Part shown: positions 38,189-50,355 of the stretch, one piece after another
Layout of the letters: every line of letters starts with the position of its first letter
Position numbering within the stretch: the first letter of the stretch is position 1
Origin: Isoetes taiwanensis
Lineage: Eukaryota; Streptophyta; Lycopodiopsida; Isoetales; Isoetaceae
Assembly (NCBI GenBank): GCA_021234155.1
Contig: JAJEKV010000083.1
Coordinates: 1,951,932-2,015,931 of the forward strand
DNA length: 64,000 nt
Reading direction: 5' to 3'
Program-made: the position numbers and the translations under genes
The notes under the pieces: model-generated
What the model saw: only the letters and a program-made list of their open reading frames with translations
Database searches by the model: none
Told to the model about the DNA's origin: nothing

Positions 38189-41100
38189 GTAATGCTCTAA
38201 AAATTGCCTGAAACACAACCGGATGTGTATCCGCTTCTAAGCTCCCCAAATCCGCTTCATTTTTTCTTCACATTTCTTACCTTTTAAGCCCTTGCAATGG
38301 TGTATGCGATGGTGCATGAGAGAGGTCGCTGGGGTCGCCGAGGTAGAGAGTTGGGCGAAAATATGCCAGATTTGAGGAGCAGCATTTGGGCAGTCAGAAT
38401 TTCATCTCTAGGTTTGTGTCGAATGTCTTTGCATACTGTCATGGCAAAGCTTTACGTGCCGCATTTGGTTTGGTTCTGATCTTCTTATGTCTTGTGTTTG
38501 TTTCCTGTTCTGCAGATACATAGGTTTTCTTCTTACGGTATGCAAGATGAGGCTTGAGATCATTGATTCAAAATGAAGAGACAGTTGGAGAGCAGCCAGT
38601 TGCAGGCGCTTTTTTGTTCTGGAACAAACATGATTTATCCCAGTTTTTTTGCTGAATGTTTTCGCCCTTACATTGCTCCATTTTATTTGCAATGGTCTGC
38701 ATCAAGACATTCAAGCAGGGGATCGGGTCTACACGAAGCTAGGTTTTTATTGCAGGGTCATCTAGTATTGGTTACAAAGAAGATCGGAGAAATAAGATCT
38801 GAAAACGAGACATGTATTGTTCAAAACTCAGGTTAGTATAATCCATACGATTTATGTTCTTCTATGGGAAATGAATCTCTCGCTGAATTGGGCCATTTTT
38901 CTCCATTTTTGACTCAAACCACGCCAAGGGCTATGGTGTCTGTTTAAGGTCATGAGGCCACAGTAGTGGTCGCTTCATGATTGAAGCCTGCATTAACAGA
39001 TGGTCACCTGAGAAGATTTTTAGGGCTAAGTTTGCTTCCGGGTTCGTGACCATTTACAGAGAGTCCTTGGCCATGTGATTTTTAATTTGACGGGGAATAC
39101 CTATATGGCGGATTTTTCCATAAGCCCATGAGGTTTGCTGGATGGCTACTGATCCAGTAGCCGCATTTGCACAGATCCGGCACCTGGATGCAAATCACTG
39201 ATTAGAGAGTTTTGAGGTATTTCTACACCATATTTATAGAGCTTCACTCTTTTGAGATGTCTTTTGCCTTGATTGTTTAGTTCTCAGTTAATTAGCAATA
39301 TAGAAGCAATGTATGACTTTCAAATCAACGTGTAAATGATAATATCCTAGGCTCATGCTAAGTTTTGAGTGTTGTTGCTCTGTCGCAGTATGCTCCTCAA
39401 TTTTGCCAGCAAGCAGTGTAGATTTGTCCATTTCTAATTGAAGGTAAATATTTCTATCAATGCACGAGCTTGGGATCTAAGCATTTAGGGAATGCACAGA
39501 AAAAATGCATATATGGAACACTGATTATTGTGATCACTCTGCATCTGCAGGTTCTCTAGCACGGAATCCGATGAATCGCACAGGTAATGTTCTTAGCTGC
39601 GTGTTTTATATTGAAATGATCTTACGAATTATTTTCCAGCAATTCAATGATGGAACCTGCCAATGCAGTTGGTGCTCAGACGAAGTTAAAAGGCGAGGCA
39701 ATTTAGCCTGCCTCAAATCTTGCTGGAAATGTTTCTGCAATAAAGGTGCAAATATTTGAGAAATGCCGGGTTCAAACCCATGTAGCTACCGATCTTAAAA
39801 TCTTGTGCAATCAGCATTTGTAATATCTGGAGTTGATGAATCTACAAGTGATTGCCGTTGAATTTCAATCTTTCCAAAAGCCATTGCACATCTTCTATTT
39901 AGTTTCCAACTTAGTTAGTATGCAGTAAGCTAAAGCTTGCAATTTCTGTCCGGACTTGGGGCTTCTGATTTCCAGCGAGGATGCATTTTCTATATTAGTT
40001 TCTGCTGAACAGTCTTCCTTCATATCGTGGAGCTCGTTTCTTGGACCTTGAAATTTTTTTAAGTGAATGGGCATGCAGCACATGCTGGTGCTTAGGCATA
40101 TGAAAATCCCAATTGAGAATGACAATGGATGTCATGGACATCTCTACCTTTATGGATTTGGAGTGCGTATCATGATGTTTGCTCTCAGATTAAAAAGGTG
40201 GCAGGGATTATGTGCTTCAGCTTGCAGCCTAACCTTTGAGTATGTCATGTCAAGACGCAGACGCAAAGATGCAACTTCATGCAGATGGAATACACATTGC
40301 AAGTTGAGAATACACATTGCCCTTTTAGCATCTCCTTGCAAATAGTAATCAAGAGAGTTTTGAATATTCTTCTTGCATGACAAGTTCTAGTTAGCATCCA
40401 TGTACAGGTAGTTGAGGATTACTGCCAAGTTTCAGCGTCATGGCAGATGGATTGATGGTTGGTTGCTAAAGCTATGTGTCACAATAACCTGGCTGTGGAA
40501 ATAAGACTTAACAGTACTATTGTGTAGGGGCCTTAAATAAGTAGCCATCTTTGCAAACTACTATAACTGTCCAGCATGTGCATTTATCTATTGGTTTGAA
40601 AGTGGGGTTTTATATTTGTATTCTCAAACTTGGATATTGATAATTCATATACAATAGGGCCTTTTAACAAGGGCTCATGATGTGAATAATTCCATTAATT
40701 TGCATATCTTTTTCCTTTTTATTCCACCAATCCAACAGGGATGGTGCCACGAACAAATAAAATGCCATTATTTGAAGATCAAATTATGATCAAATTAAGT
40801 TGATCTCGACTTGTGTATAAGGCAAGCATGCTAGATGATCTCGATATGTGTCAATGTTCTCATTGGTAGATTGCTTATCATTATACGAACGTTAAACCAT
40901 CCACTTTCTCAGCTTCTTGGATATAGTGATGCAAAAAAGATAGAGCAAGTGGTTGTATGGTGTTGATTTTTACAATTGTTTGCTTGGTTGAGCGAATATG
41001 GAACAACAGCTTGGTAATGCTTGGTAATGGCTATGATGCCATATTAATTAACCAATAACATGTTTGATAATTCCAACAAACCCAGTTTCTTGGGGACGCA

Positions 41101-41255
41101 CAAGGGTACACAATGCCTTATCCAATTTCCATAGATTATAGAATCTCAAGATAGACAATTCTAAACATATAAAATGAACCATTCAAAAAGAAGCATCCTC
41201 GACCTCAAACTTGCCTCTATGTTTGCATCTTTGCAAAAATTATGGAACATGATAT
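38189..41255. other. Downstream of kelch gene; possible terminal exons, otherwise empty
   Basis: A 35-bp piece flanked by CTGCAG and GTAATG near 39551-39585, and a following piece near 39640-39835 reading EPANAVGAQTKLKGEAI then PASNLAGNVSAIKVQIFEK (with one TAG), look like exons, possibly the kelch gene 3' end. I could not connect them by phase. No other family, RNA or element border was seen up to 41255. Confidence 0.3.
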
Positions 41256-41300
41256 GTGTTTTTTTTTTTTTTTTGAAGCGATACGTCACATTACACAACA
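41256..41300 (-). mobile_element. Possible retroposon poly-A tail
   Basis: A run of about 18 T followed by GAAGCGATACGTC resembles the inverted 3' end of a poly-A retroposon like the one at 25211. No target duplication or coding part was found. Confidence 0.35.
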
Positions 41301-41814
41301 CAAAGTTCAATTAAAACCCAATACAGTATGACACATTCCAAAAAACATTGGCCAAAGATAAAGGACAAGGATAAAAATAAAGAGCAAGAATCATGGTATG
41401 CTCTATGCATGCAGATTGATAGGACTGAAAGTTTGCCTACTGTCGATAAATACCAAGTTGTAAGTTGTGTCGACTCCCATGGGTCGATAAAGGATTATGT
41501 TAAACTTTACTCCCATGCAGAGCTATCTTTATTAGATAGCTCTGCATTTTCTAGTTGGATTTGTACAGTCTCTCATAGTGCAACCGCTCATAGTACAAAG
41601 ACTTGTATATATATATATATATTTTACATTGCTTTTGAATGTTCAGGAAAATATGAAGGTTGTCCTTCTCCAAGCTTACATTTAGTTCACTTTCACATGT
41701 CCACAATCGCTTTCACGGGTCCATAGCTGATATTCTGCTGACTTTATAGAAAACCTCATTTGTGATGAGTTTGACAAAAAAAATGTTCGCGGCGGCCTTG
41801 GCCGCCGTGATAAA

Positions 41815-42350
41815 TTTCTTGTAGCAATTATCTTATAAAGTTGTAAACATAAGCCATGTGATTGTGCAAACATTATAGCAAGAAAACTTTGCTAGTAAAA
41901 CTTGTAAGAGAGAATTGCGAATAGGTCCGTGATCTTTCTGATGGGAATGGACTAGATCTTCACCCTACCTGACTGATTAAGAGCATCACATGTGGTCTCC
42001 GATTGGAACAGAGAGAAACGTTAGGTTTATCAAAGCAGTTTTCCCTCCTCCATCAAATTTGATACAAGATTTGAACAACTGCCCGAGGCCTTGACATGTC
42101 GAAGAATCAATTCTCCATAGTACTTGCACCGCGGTGACTCGTTGTTTGAAGTAAAGCCAAACTGCTCATACTGAACTAGAATTCCCTTTCTATTTTTAAG
42201 CCTTCTTATGGATCAGAGTCTATGTAGAGTAGCTTGATCAATCTGGAAAGCAAAAAACCAGTACCAGTGCTCATATCATTTGTTAAAATACAATTCATGT
42301 TGCTCTTTTCAGTTACGACATTGTTGCGAGATCTGTAAATATCTTAAATT
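41815..42350. repeat. Dispersed repeat block A, copy 1
   Basis: From TAGCAATTATCTTATAAAG to ATTCTCATAAGCTTGCAA this sequence recurs at 59762-60690, there interrupted by a TRIM. It abuts a TAZ exon fragment on the right. No coding content of its own. Confidence 0.85.
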
Positions 42351-42351
42351 C

Positions 42352-42777
42352 TCATAAGCTTGCAACATTTTCGTTTGGTATTTGCAAGCGGTATTCCAGA
42401 AAAGTAAAATTCGCCCAAATCCCATCTCTGGTTGGGGAGATATCGCCAATTAAAGTCCGAGTTCTATTTATAGAAGTATCTGCGACTTTAACCTTCTTGC
42501 GCTCGGCATCCGCCTCGTCCTTTATTTTGCAATCTTGAAAATGTCGAAGAGTATTTCTATAATTCAAATACCAAGGACGGTATTTGCAAGAAGAATCACA
42601 TGAAGAAGACATAGATACATGGCACAACACATCCATACATAACTTGGCATGTAATTCCATTTTGTTGGACCCTCGTGGCCAGCAGACCCGCTTGCTTTGT
42701 TGCTTCATAGTTTGCTTTATATAGTAATAACAAATTCCATCTGACCAGGTTTCCATCAATCTGGTACAACACGCCAA
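42352..42777 (-). pseudogene. TAZ-type zinc-finger fragment (exon-4 homolog)
   Basis: The minus strand encodes MELHAKLCMDVLCH, SSSCDSSCKYRPWYL, RHFQDCKIKDEADAERKK and on to NFTFLEYRLQIPNE. CDSSCKY...HFQDCKIKD is shared almost word for word with exon four of the TAZ gene at 48348-49379 and resembles the first zinc cluster of TAZ fingers (CxxxC...HFxxC). No other TAZ exon is found beside it, and it lies inside dispersed repeats. Unlike the other copies, its frame continues for about 50 codons past the point where they stop. It is a fragment. Confidence 0.6.
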
Positions 42778-43349
42778 ATTTCAACTCCTGGAATGGGGCA
42801 ATGAAAAAGAGTGCTAAATGTCTCTTCATATATTCTGCTATAGCTTCTATATTGATGTTTTTTTCATTTCAAATCTTGAGAAATGGGTATCGTTCATGCT
42901 TAATTTCTCAAGAAACTTGATGTTCATGCTTAATTTTCGAGTAAATTATCAGTAGAAAAGAAACAAGGAATTGTTCTAATCAGGATTCCATTTTTGTTTG
43001 ATAACTTTCACTTAGTTGCCTATGGAGGATATGTCTTAACCAAGCTTCCAATTTTGTTTTTTATATAATCAAGCTTTCAGTTTTGCGTAATATGCTCCTT
43101 CCAGGCATAGACCTTCAAACCGCATCCATTTGGCTTCATGAATAGATTGATTGTTATGTCCGCTCAAATCTTAATGATCCTCCACTGTTGTCTCAAACTC
43201 TTACATTATCCCGAGAAAACATAGACTTGCCCTTCCAAATAGGATTGTTGCCTCTATTTTAATTGAGCATGGTGCATTGTCTTATTGTCAAATCTATCCA
43301 TATGACAATGTTTGTCTCATCTTTACATCCTCTCAAGTGTTTAAAAGCA
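42778..43349. other. No feature recognised
   Basis: AT-rich, with a local duplication of CTTCCAATTTTGTTT / CTTTCAGTTTTG near 43040-43085. Confidence 0.4.
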
Positions 43350-44530
43350 CAACATAATGATAATGTTTGCCCGATCACAAATCGTATCTTTATAACTTAA
43401 GATTGTCAAAGGTTTTGGATGGTATTCGTATACTATAAATGTTGATGGTGGCACTGTGGATTCGAAATAGGGGAATTGAAACAGAGGAATCTGGGGTTTT
43501 ATTTCTCTGGCGTTTAGGGCCAAAGCATCCCAATGCAAAGAAAGGGTTATGGCAAACTATGGCGGCTCCACGCTTGGTAGGCATTGTGGCGGCTACGGCG
43601 CCTCCAATTTTTATGTAGGAACTGTGGCAAATATGGCGCTTTTGTAGGAACTGTGGCAGTTATGGCCCTTCTTTTTTTTTTTTTTTGCTTGCTTTTTAAT
43701 CTATTTTGACAGCTAAGCTTACAAAGGAAAGAAAAGGAAAGTTCAGATGCAATTTGTGGTAAAAAAAACGGTCGGTGGGCCATGGATTGTTGGGCGAAAA
43801 CCCTTCTTGTTCCAACATGATTCTGCAAGAAGCGCATAAGACAAAGTTGTAGGTGTTTAATTTTCATTTTGTATATATTTTATGTTTGTCTTCAGTGGAT
43901 TTCAAGCTATGAAGGAGAGCCGAAACAAGGAAGACCGCATGCCTATGGAATCATACAACATAAAAGTTTTACTATTTCATGCCTTTGTTCTGACCTTCAG
44001 ATAAGATGGTCGAACACGTCCTCCTCATGGAATTCCAGGTAAGCCATAAGCATTGGATTGGAACTAAAGTTTGATTCCCCAAGCTCATGTTTGTGCTGTA
44101 AAGAAAGAGTCGACTTGGTTAATTTGCTTTGAGTGTTGCTATATTGTATTCATGTGCTGCTATATTGTACAAACTGGAGTGTGCCTGAATACTGCTTCAA
44201 CCCATGGTGTTGGGTAAGGGGCGCCCCTATTAAATGGGGTCAACTTGACCCATGGTGACTCGAAGCTAGAGGCCGAGATCTTCTGCGCCGACATATTCCA
44301 CAGAAGATGCCGTCATCTAACGGCCTCAAAGCAATAATACACACTAAGATACCCCTTCTCCTTGTTGCTAATTGATTATATTGCATGCCATACATTGATA
44401 CTTTATTGAGCTTGTTTGATGTGTGTTTTAGATTGGACAACATGTGGTTGCATGTGTTCATCTTGTTCAATAGCTAGAGAATTGGACCTAGACATGGTGC
44501 AAAAATTATTTGAATGTATTTGTGTGCTTG
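43350..44530. repeat. Dispersed repeat block B (first copy of a ~1.1 kb family)
   Basis: Runs from TGATAATGTTTGCCCG to AAAATTATTTGAATGTATTTG and matches 45879-46990 and part of 61262-62030. It includes a T-run at 43671-43686. Not conserved as protein between copies. Confidence 0.85.
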
Positions 44531-45878
44531 GAGATGCCAGGCATTAGTTGGATGTATGAAATAGGTAGATGTAATGGAGTTTGTAGGTGTAGGAATATAA
44601 TATTGTATAAGTAGATGGAATGGAGTATTAAGATGTGAACATAACATAGCATTTTCTTTCTTTATGTTTAAGTCTAATGCATAGGTTGTGATAAAGTCAA
44701 AATGAAAGATATTAGCTATTAATTGCTTTAGCATGTACGCTTAGGTGTAAATGGGTCTGATTTGTCGGCCGTATGCAAAGTGGGTCGCTTAATGGTTAAT
44801 CAACCAGGGCCCAAATTGTTGTTTCAAGGTAGAGTTCTGACGTAATCTTTTAGCAACAGAGGTTTTATGGCGTTTTTAGCATGGTTAATGTCAAAATTTG
44901 CAAGACTCTTACCTAAATATGTAGGTCTCTTGAAGGTCTTTCCAAAGATGTCTTCAGTTAGACAAATAGAGTTGTATCAAGAAAATTATGCCCAATTTTG
45001 TACGGCTGTATTTTTTAGACAAAAAAGTTTTTGGTATTTTTAGCATAGATGGGCTCAAAATTTGCTGAAATCGTACCTAACATGAGAGCTAGATATTTGA
45101 AAGTTTTTCCCAACGGTGTATTACTTTTGACAAATAGAGTTGTATTAAGAAAGTTACGGCCAATTTTAGTGCGATTGTAATTTTTATGACAGTAAAAGTA
45201 TGGTAGTTTTAGCTAGGTACTATTTGTGGTTTGTCTTGCTTAATAGATGTGTAAAACAGTAGAAGTTCAGATCTGAAGGTAATGGATACTAACCTTGTAT
45301 TATCATCTAGCTGTCGTAAGCAGCCAGTAGTAGTTTAGTATCTTTTACTGCAATAATTTGTACATGATTGAAGGCAAGTTTAAATTATGTATGTTTTACT
45401 CATAAATTGGAAATTATTACTGATTGCTTCGAGATGAGGGTCGATGAGCCAGATAGTCTTACTGCTTACTTGCTAGCGGCTTTGCACATACCCTTTTAAG
45501 GAATAACGTGTAATTGGTTCTGCAGCAGGTAACCAAGACTTCTTCTTCTTGAAGTAGATCTAGTTCTTGTGTTTGAGTTGATATGAACATATAGAAGTGA
45601 TGATGGCTTAAAAATGAAGTGGTGAGATCTGTCCTAGATACATATATAGAAAGAGTAACAGTTTTGATTGTGGATATGCAATTTTATGCATGATTACTTT
45701 ATAGAACATGTATTTCAGATACAAGGTTTGACATAGATATGCTTAAAGTGAAACTTTTTTTACTGATATGTGGGTATTTCTCAAGTTGATAACATTGTTT
45801 ATTGTTTCGAAGCATTATTTTGTGCGAATAATTTAGATAATATGTCAAAGTGCCCTTAAGTTGTGGCCTGGAATAACA
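44531..45878. other. Spacer with a ~165-bp tandem dimer
   Basis: Between 44850 and 45200, TTTTTAGCAT recurs at about 44873 and 45036 and GACAAATAGAGTTGTAT at about 44960 and 45128, a period near 165 bp as in many centromeric or nucleosome-sized satellites. The rest of the spacer shows no coding content. Confidence 0.55.
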
Positions 45879-47128
45879 TATGATAATGTTTGCCCGATCA
45901 CAAACCTTATCTTTATAACTTAATATTGTCAAAGGTTTTGGATGGTATTCCTATAAGAATACTATAAATGTTGACGGTGGCACTGTGATTTGAAATAGAG
46001 GAATTGAAACAGAGGAATCTGGGGTTTTATTTCTCTGACATTTAGGGCCAAAGCATCCCAATGCAAGAGGGCTATATGGCGCCTATGGCGGCGTGACTTC
46101 ACGCTTGTGTAGGCACTAAGGCTGCTCACGACGCCTCCAATTTTTCTCTGCATCTAACTGTGCGGCAGCATGCCACTTCAGAGGAAATGTGGCAGTTATG
46201 GCGGGTTTTTTTTTTTTTTGTTGCTTGCTTTTTAATCTAATGAGCTTGCAAAGGAAAGGAAAGGAAAGTTCGGATGCAATTTGTGGTCGAAAAACAGGAG
46301 TCGTGACCATGGATTATTGGGCGCAAAACCTTGCTTGTTCCAACATGATTCTGTAGTGAAGTGCATAAGACCTATGGAATCATACAGCATAAAAGTTTTA
46401 CTGTTTCATGCCTTTGTTCTGACCTTCAGATAAGATAGTCGAACACGTCCTCTTCATGGCGTTCCAGGTAAGCCATGAGCATTGAATTGGAACTGGGGTT
46501 TGATTCCCCAATCTCATGTTTGTGCTGTAAAGAAAGAGTCGACTTGGTTAATTTGCTTTGAGTGTTGCTATATTGTATTCATGTGCTGCCATATTGTACA
46601 AGGTGGAGTGTGCCTGAATACTACTTCAACCCATGGTGTTGGGTAAGGGGCGCCCCTATTAAATGGGATCAACTTGACCCCATGCTAACCCAAAGCTAGA
46701 GGCCGAGATCTTTCCTCGCTACCGGCATATTCCCACGTAAGATGTCGCCTAACAACCTCAAAAGCAATAATACACACTCAAAGCAGACACTAAGATACCC
46801 CTTCTCCTTGTTGCTAATTGATTATATTGCATGCCATACATTGATACTTTATTGAGCTTGTTTGATGTGTGTTTTAGATTGGACAACACGTGGTTGCATT
46901 TGTTCATCTTGTTCAATTGTTCATCTTGTTCAATAGCCAGAGAATTGGACCTAGACATGGCACAAAAATTATTTGAATGTATTTGTCTATATCAATCCTA
47001 TTCCTTAAAATAGTTATTTGACATTTTTAATTGTCAAAACCAAGAGTAAATCAACATTAGCAATTTTAGTTGTGCTTGAAATGTGTTCTTTCTCCAATTA
47101 AGTTGTCATTACAAATGAATTGTCTTTG
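45879..47128. repeat. Dispersed repeat block C, second copy of the ~1.1 kb family
   Basis: Direct repeat of 43350-44530 with indels. Beyond 46990 it continues to match the copy at 62026-62200, so the homologous unit is longer than in block B. Confidence 0.85.
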
Positions 47129-47330
47129 TTAGAATGTGTACCTAAGTACCACTAGCGGCTCCACAAGAACTTGCGCGTTTTCAAAACAAGTCTTGCCGCT
47201 CCACAAGAACTTGCGTTTTCAAAACAAGTCTTGTTAGAATGTGTACCTAAAACAAGTCTTGTTAGAATGTGTACCTAAGTACCACTTGCGGCTCCACAAA
47301 AACTTGCATTTTCAAAACAAGTGTTCCAAT
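47129..47330. repeat. Short tandem repeat array
   Basis: GTTAGAATGTGTACCTAA occurs three times and CGGCTCCACAAGAACTTGC / TTTTCAAAACAAGTCTTG three times in alternating order. The corresponding part of the second block lacks most of it. Confidence 0.85.
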
Positions 47331-47374
47331 ATCCCATATGCCTTTTTGCTAGTTTATTACTATTATTAATATAT

Positions 47375-47416
47375 AATATTACTATTACTATTATTATTAT
47401 TATTATTATTATTATT
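47375..47416. repeat. (TTA)n microsatellite
   Basis: About 12 to 13 units with an interrupted start. Confidence 0.9.
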
Positions 47417-48347
47417 GCATTCTATCACTCTACTGTCACAAAAATTAGTCCAAACTTCCAAAATCATAGCAAATTCAATTCATGTCTACCAAGAAAAGAC
47501 ATCCTATGATTTGCCGTCACAGTCTATCTATCTATGCAACAGTCTATCTACCTATGCAACGTGCAGCACAAAATGTGCAGCATAGACTTGAAAATTCAGT
47601 AGTGTAAAACTTAGAAAACGGAAATAAATGTTAAGCTCTATTCATACGAACAGTAATAGTGATGTGCATAGTCATGTTCATCCAGTTCATCCGCTAGTTC
47701 CAACATCCATGAACTGGGAGTGATGCCTTGTTACCTGCAGCAGGAAAATGTGGGTTAGCACATGAATGCTAGCCACAGCAAGCTGTAGATTGAACCCTAG
47801 CATATCGCCTTTCACCCAATTACATTCTGACTAAACCAAATTACAGATGTGCTGCTCCATGATAACTTCATATTCCATGCCATAGTTTCTCCTTTTTGTA
47901 TCCATATTTCATCCACTGATTATTTCAGATTCTCTTCTTATATCTTCACTTACCTTCTCTCTTCCTGTTCTGCTTATTGCATCATTTTGTGACAGCAGCA
48001 CATTAACATTTAAGTATACTAAATACACTATTACATATCCCTTACGATGTACTGCCAATACATCACAATGAAAATCATCTGCAGTTTTATAATGTTAAAA
48101 CTCGACTCTCAATGCTAATTTAGATATCAGATTGCCCATCCTGTGCATCAATTTGTAACAGCAGCACATTAACATTTTAAACATCCTAAATACACTAACA
48201 TATCCCCATCACAATGCAAGACATCTGCAATGTTATTTGACTCACAATGTTAATTTGACCTGTCTACTTACTCGCAATTGCAGCTAACACTATTCTCACG
48301 TTGAGCGTGTTGAACCCGGTGCATAAAATTCAATGCCCTTCTGCACA
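47417..48347. other. Non-coding 3' flank of the TAZ gene
   Basis: Contains CAGTCTATCTA duplications at 47520-47560 and two copies of AGCAGCACATTAACATTT at about 47995 and 48162. Homologous to 62210-62890. No gene. Confidence 0.5.
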
Positions 48348-49379
48348 TCAGGCATCTGCCCCATCCTTTATTTTGCAATCTTGAAAATGTTGAAAATACT
48401 TTCTATACCACAAACACAAGGAACCGTATTTGCAAGAAGAATCACATGAAGAAGACACATATGCATGGCACATCGCATCACAAGATAACTTGATAAATAA
48501 CTCCAATTCCGTTGGACCCTCATGGCCAGTAGACAAGACTTCAGTCTCAGAAGGCAACGCTTCAGTCAGAGTCCTAGCACCTGGACAACATATTCGGAAG
48601 AAGAACAATAAGATGGAGAACGAAAATCAAAGGAACAGTCCAACTAGAAAGAAGCGAAAAGAACAAATAGAGGTTCCAACGTTCAGCCTTTAGGCTGACT
48701 CTTCACAAACGTGTTGCTGCACTAAAAGTTGCCCTCGGCCTTCACTCACCTGATGTACTGATGGCATCGTTATCCTTACGCATGAGACAATCCCTAAAAT
48801 TTCTGATTTATTTTACACGAGCATTAGTCAACATGATTCCTCAGGTGCCTTTACTATGTTTGAAAACCGAACTAACTTACCTGCACGAAACAATCGAACA
48901 ATCTGATCGCCTGCATTCTAAGACATGCGATCTCACCATCCTGATTCACGTACAGAAGGGGAAGCCATTATGATCCTTACATATCATGCATTAAAACAAG
49001 CCCCTTACCTGCAATTATCAATCGGACATGTTTTCTTTTGTTCTCGGCACATCCAAGCATGCAAAAACACGAAGAGCAGATACTCCTGGCACTTATTGCA
49101 TCTAGATGTAGGGATTATTGTGCAAAATTTAAAATGCAGAATAAGACGTTTAAACATAAGACACTTGGGAGAACATTCGCCACGAGAACAAACAGATGCC
49201 TTCGCATCCTTCAATGCATCCAAACCATCCAATAGTTCATCCCATTTAGGAGGTACGAACGGATCCAATAGGTCAGATCTATCCAATAGTGCAAAACTAT
49301 CTAGGTCAAAACGTCTTTCAGATGTATCATCGCCACGAGACAAGGCTTCAGTCTCCTCACTGCTTGCTTCGTTCTGCAT
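48348..49379 (-). CDS. TAZ-type zinc-finger protein, four-exon model, ~238 aa
   Basis: On the minus strand exons 49009-49379, 48881-48940, 48750-48802 and 48348-48580 have GT/AG borders and phases 2, 2, 1, 0, joining into one open frame from ATG to TGA. Exon one encodes an acidic start (MQNEASSEETEALSRGDDTS) and then CSPKCLMFKRLILHFKFC, RCNKCQEYLLFVFLHAW and MCREQKKTCPIDNCR, the full Cys/His pattern of a TAZ finger as in CBP/p300 (HAC) and BT proteins. Exon two repeats the last zinc cluster (HVLECRRSDCSIVSCR). Exon three (NFRDCLMRKDN) matches what follows a TAZ finger. Exon four holds CDSSCKYG...YFQHFQDCKIKD, like the start of another. TAZ fingers bind transcription activators. No acetyltransferase or BTB domain is visible; the true start may lie in a further 5' exon, since an acceptor (TTATCCAG) precedes the ATG. 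Confidence 0.65.
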
Positions 49380-50250
49380 CCTGACGACTGGATAACAAAA
49401 ACATCAACACCAGTTAAGTAAGCTGGAAAAAAAAAAATCAAAGAAACCGTCAAGTATTTCTGTAGCATCCTCAGTTTTCATATCCCCCTTGGTTTCTGAA
49501 AAAATTGGAGGTTGAAAACATGCTTACAGATTTTTGTAAAATCCTTCGTTGCAGGCAAGCTCCAATAGTAGATACAAGGAGCGGCGCCCAAAAGGATCGG
49601 CGCCCAAAAACATCCAACACCAGTAAGTAAACTGAAAACAAAAATCAAAGAAACCGACTAAGTATTTCCGTAGCTTACAGATGCTTACAGATTCTTGTAA
49701 ATAGGGCAAATTTGCTCCTGTCGATTACTCCGCCCAAAAAGCGTGTCGCTCGGGATAAGTTGGCCGCTGTGTTGGTTGCATGTAAAAGGATTCATGCATT
49801 AACTTAGCTGTGAGCCAGGTGCCCGCTTTATATAGTTACTTATTGTTTTTTGCCAAATTTAGGGTCCACAAGGGTACTCTAATTGGGTTTTTTTTTTAAA
49901 TTAAAAAAGATGTGCGTCGTTGATTGATGCCCGATGAATGGCTCTTGCCCGATGAATGGCATCTTCGAAATCCTAGTCAATAGGGTGTTTGCCCATGTCT
50001 AATATTTGCACGGTATGATGCCCTTTTTCTTACAAAAGCTCTTTCATTCTAGATAGGTGACTTATGGAGCAAAAACAACAAGGGTTGTCTTGTTCTTCTT
50101 GTATTCAAGTTTTTGTAATTGCTATTGATCCTTCCTCGAAAGTTTGTGTGGTATTGAGCCTTGTTTTTGAATTGCGATGTCAAGAATGAAGCTTGGCTAC
50201 TTTACAAATTAGAAACCTTAGAATGATGTTTATCCGTCTAAAAAAATTGT

Positions 50251-50355
50251 ATAGGGGATGGAATGGGATGATTCCCGGTTCTTGGGTCCCGACGGGCCGT
50301 AGAGGAGGCCGGTCACCGCAAACCGGGAATGCCGGACCGCCATTCCCCTACAATA
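50251..50355. repeat. ~105-bp foldback, MITE-like
   Basis: The left end TTGTATAGGGGATGG and the inverted right end TTGTAGGGGAATGG start imperfect inverted repeats about 33 bp long, each reaching a CATTCCCGGTT / GATTCCCGGTT word. The interior is only some 40 bp. Confidence 0.6.

Noticed and set aside
43350-46990. Blocks B and C as the two LTRs of one LTR retrotransposon with a 1.35-kb interior
   Set aside because: There are no TG/CA ends, no primer site or purine tract, and the third copy extends past the would-be LTR end.
48430-49395. Plus-strand open frames over the TAZ exons
   Set aside because: They are shadows of the minus-strand exons, which have splice sites, consistent phase and conserved Cys/His pattern.
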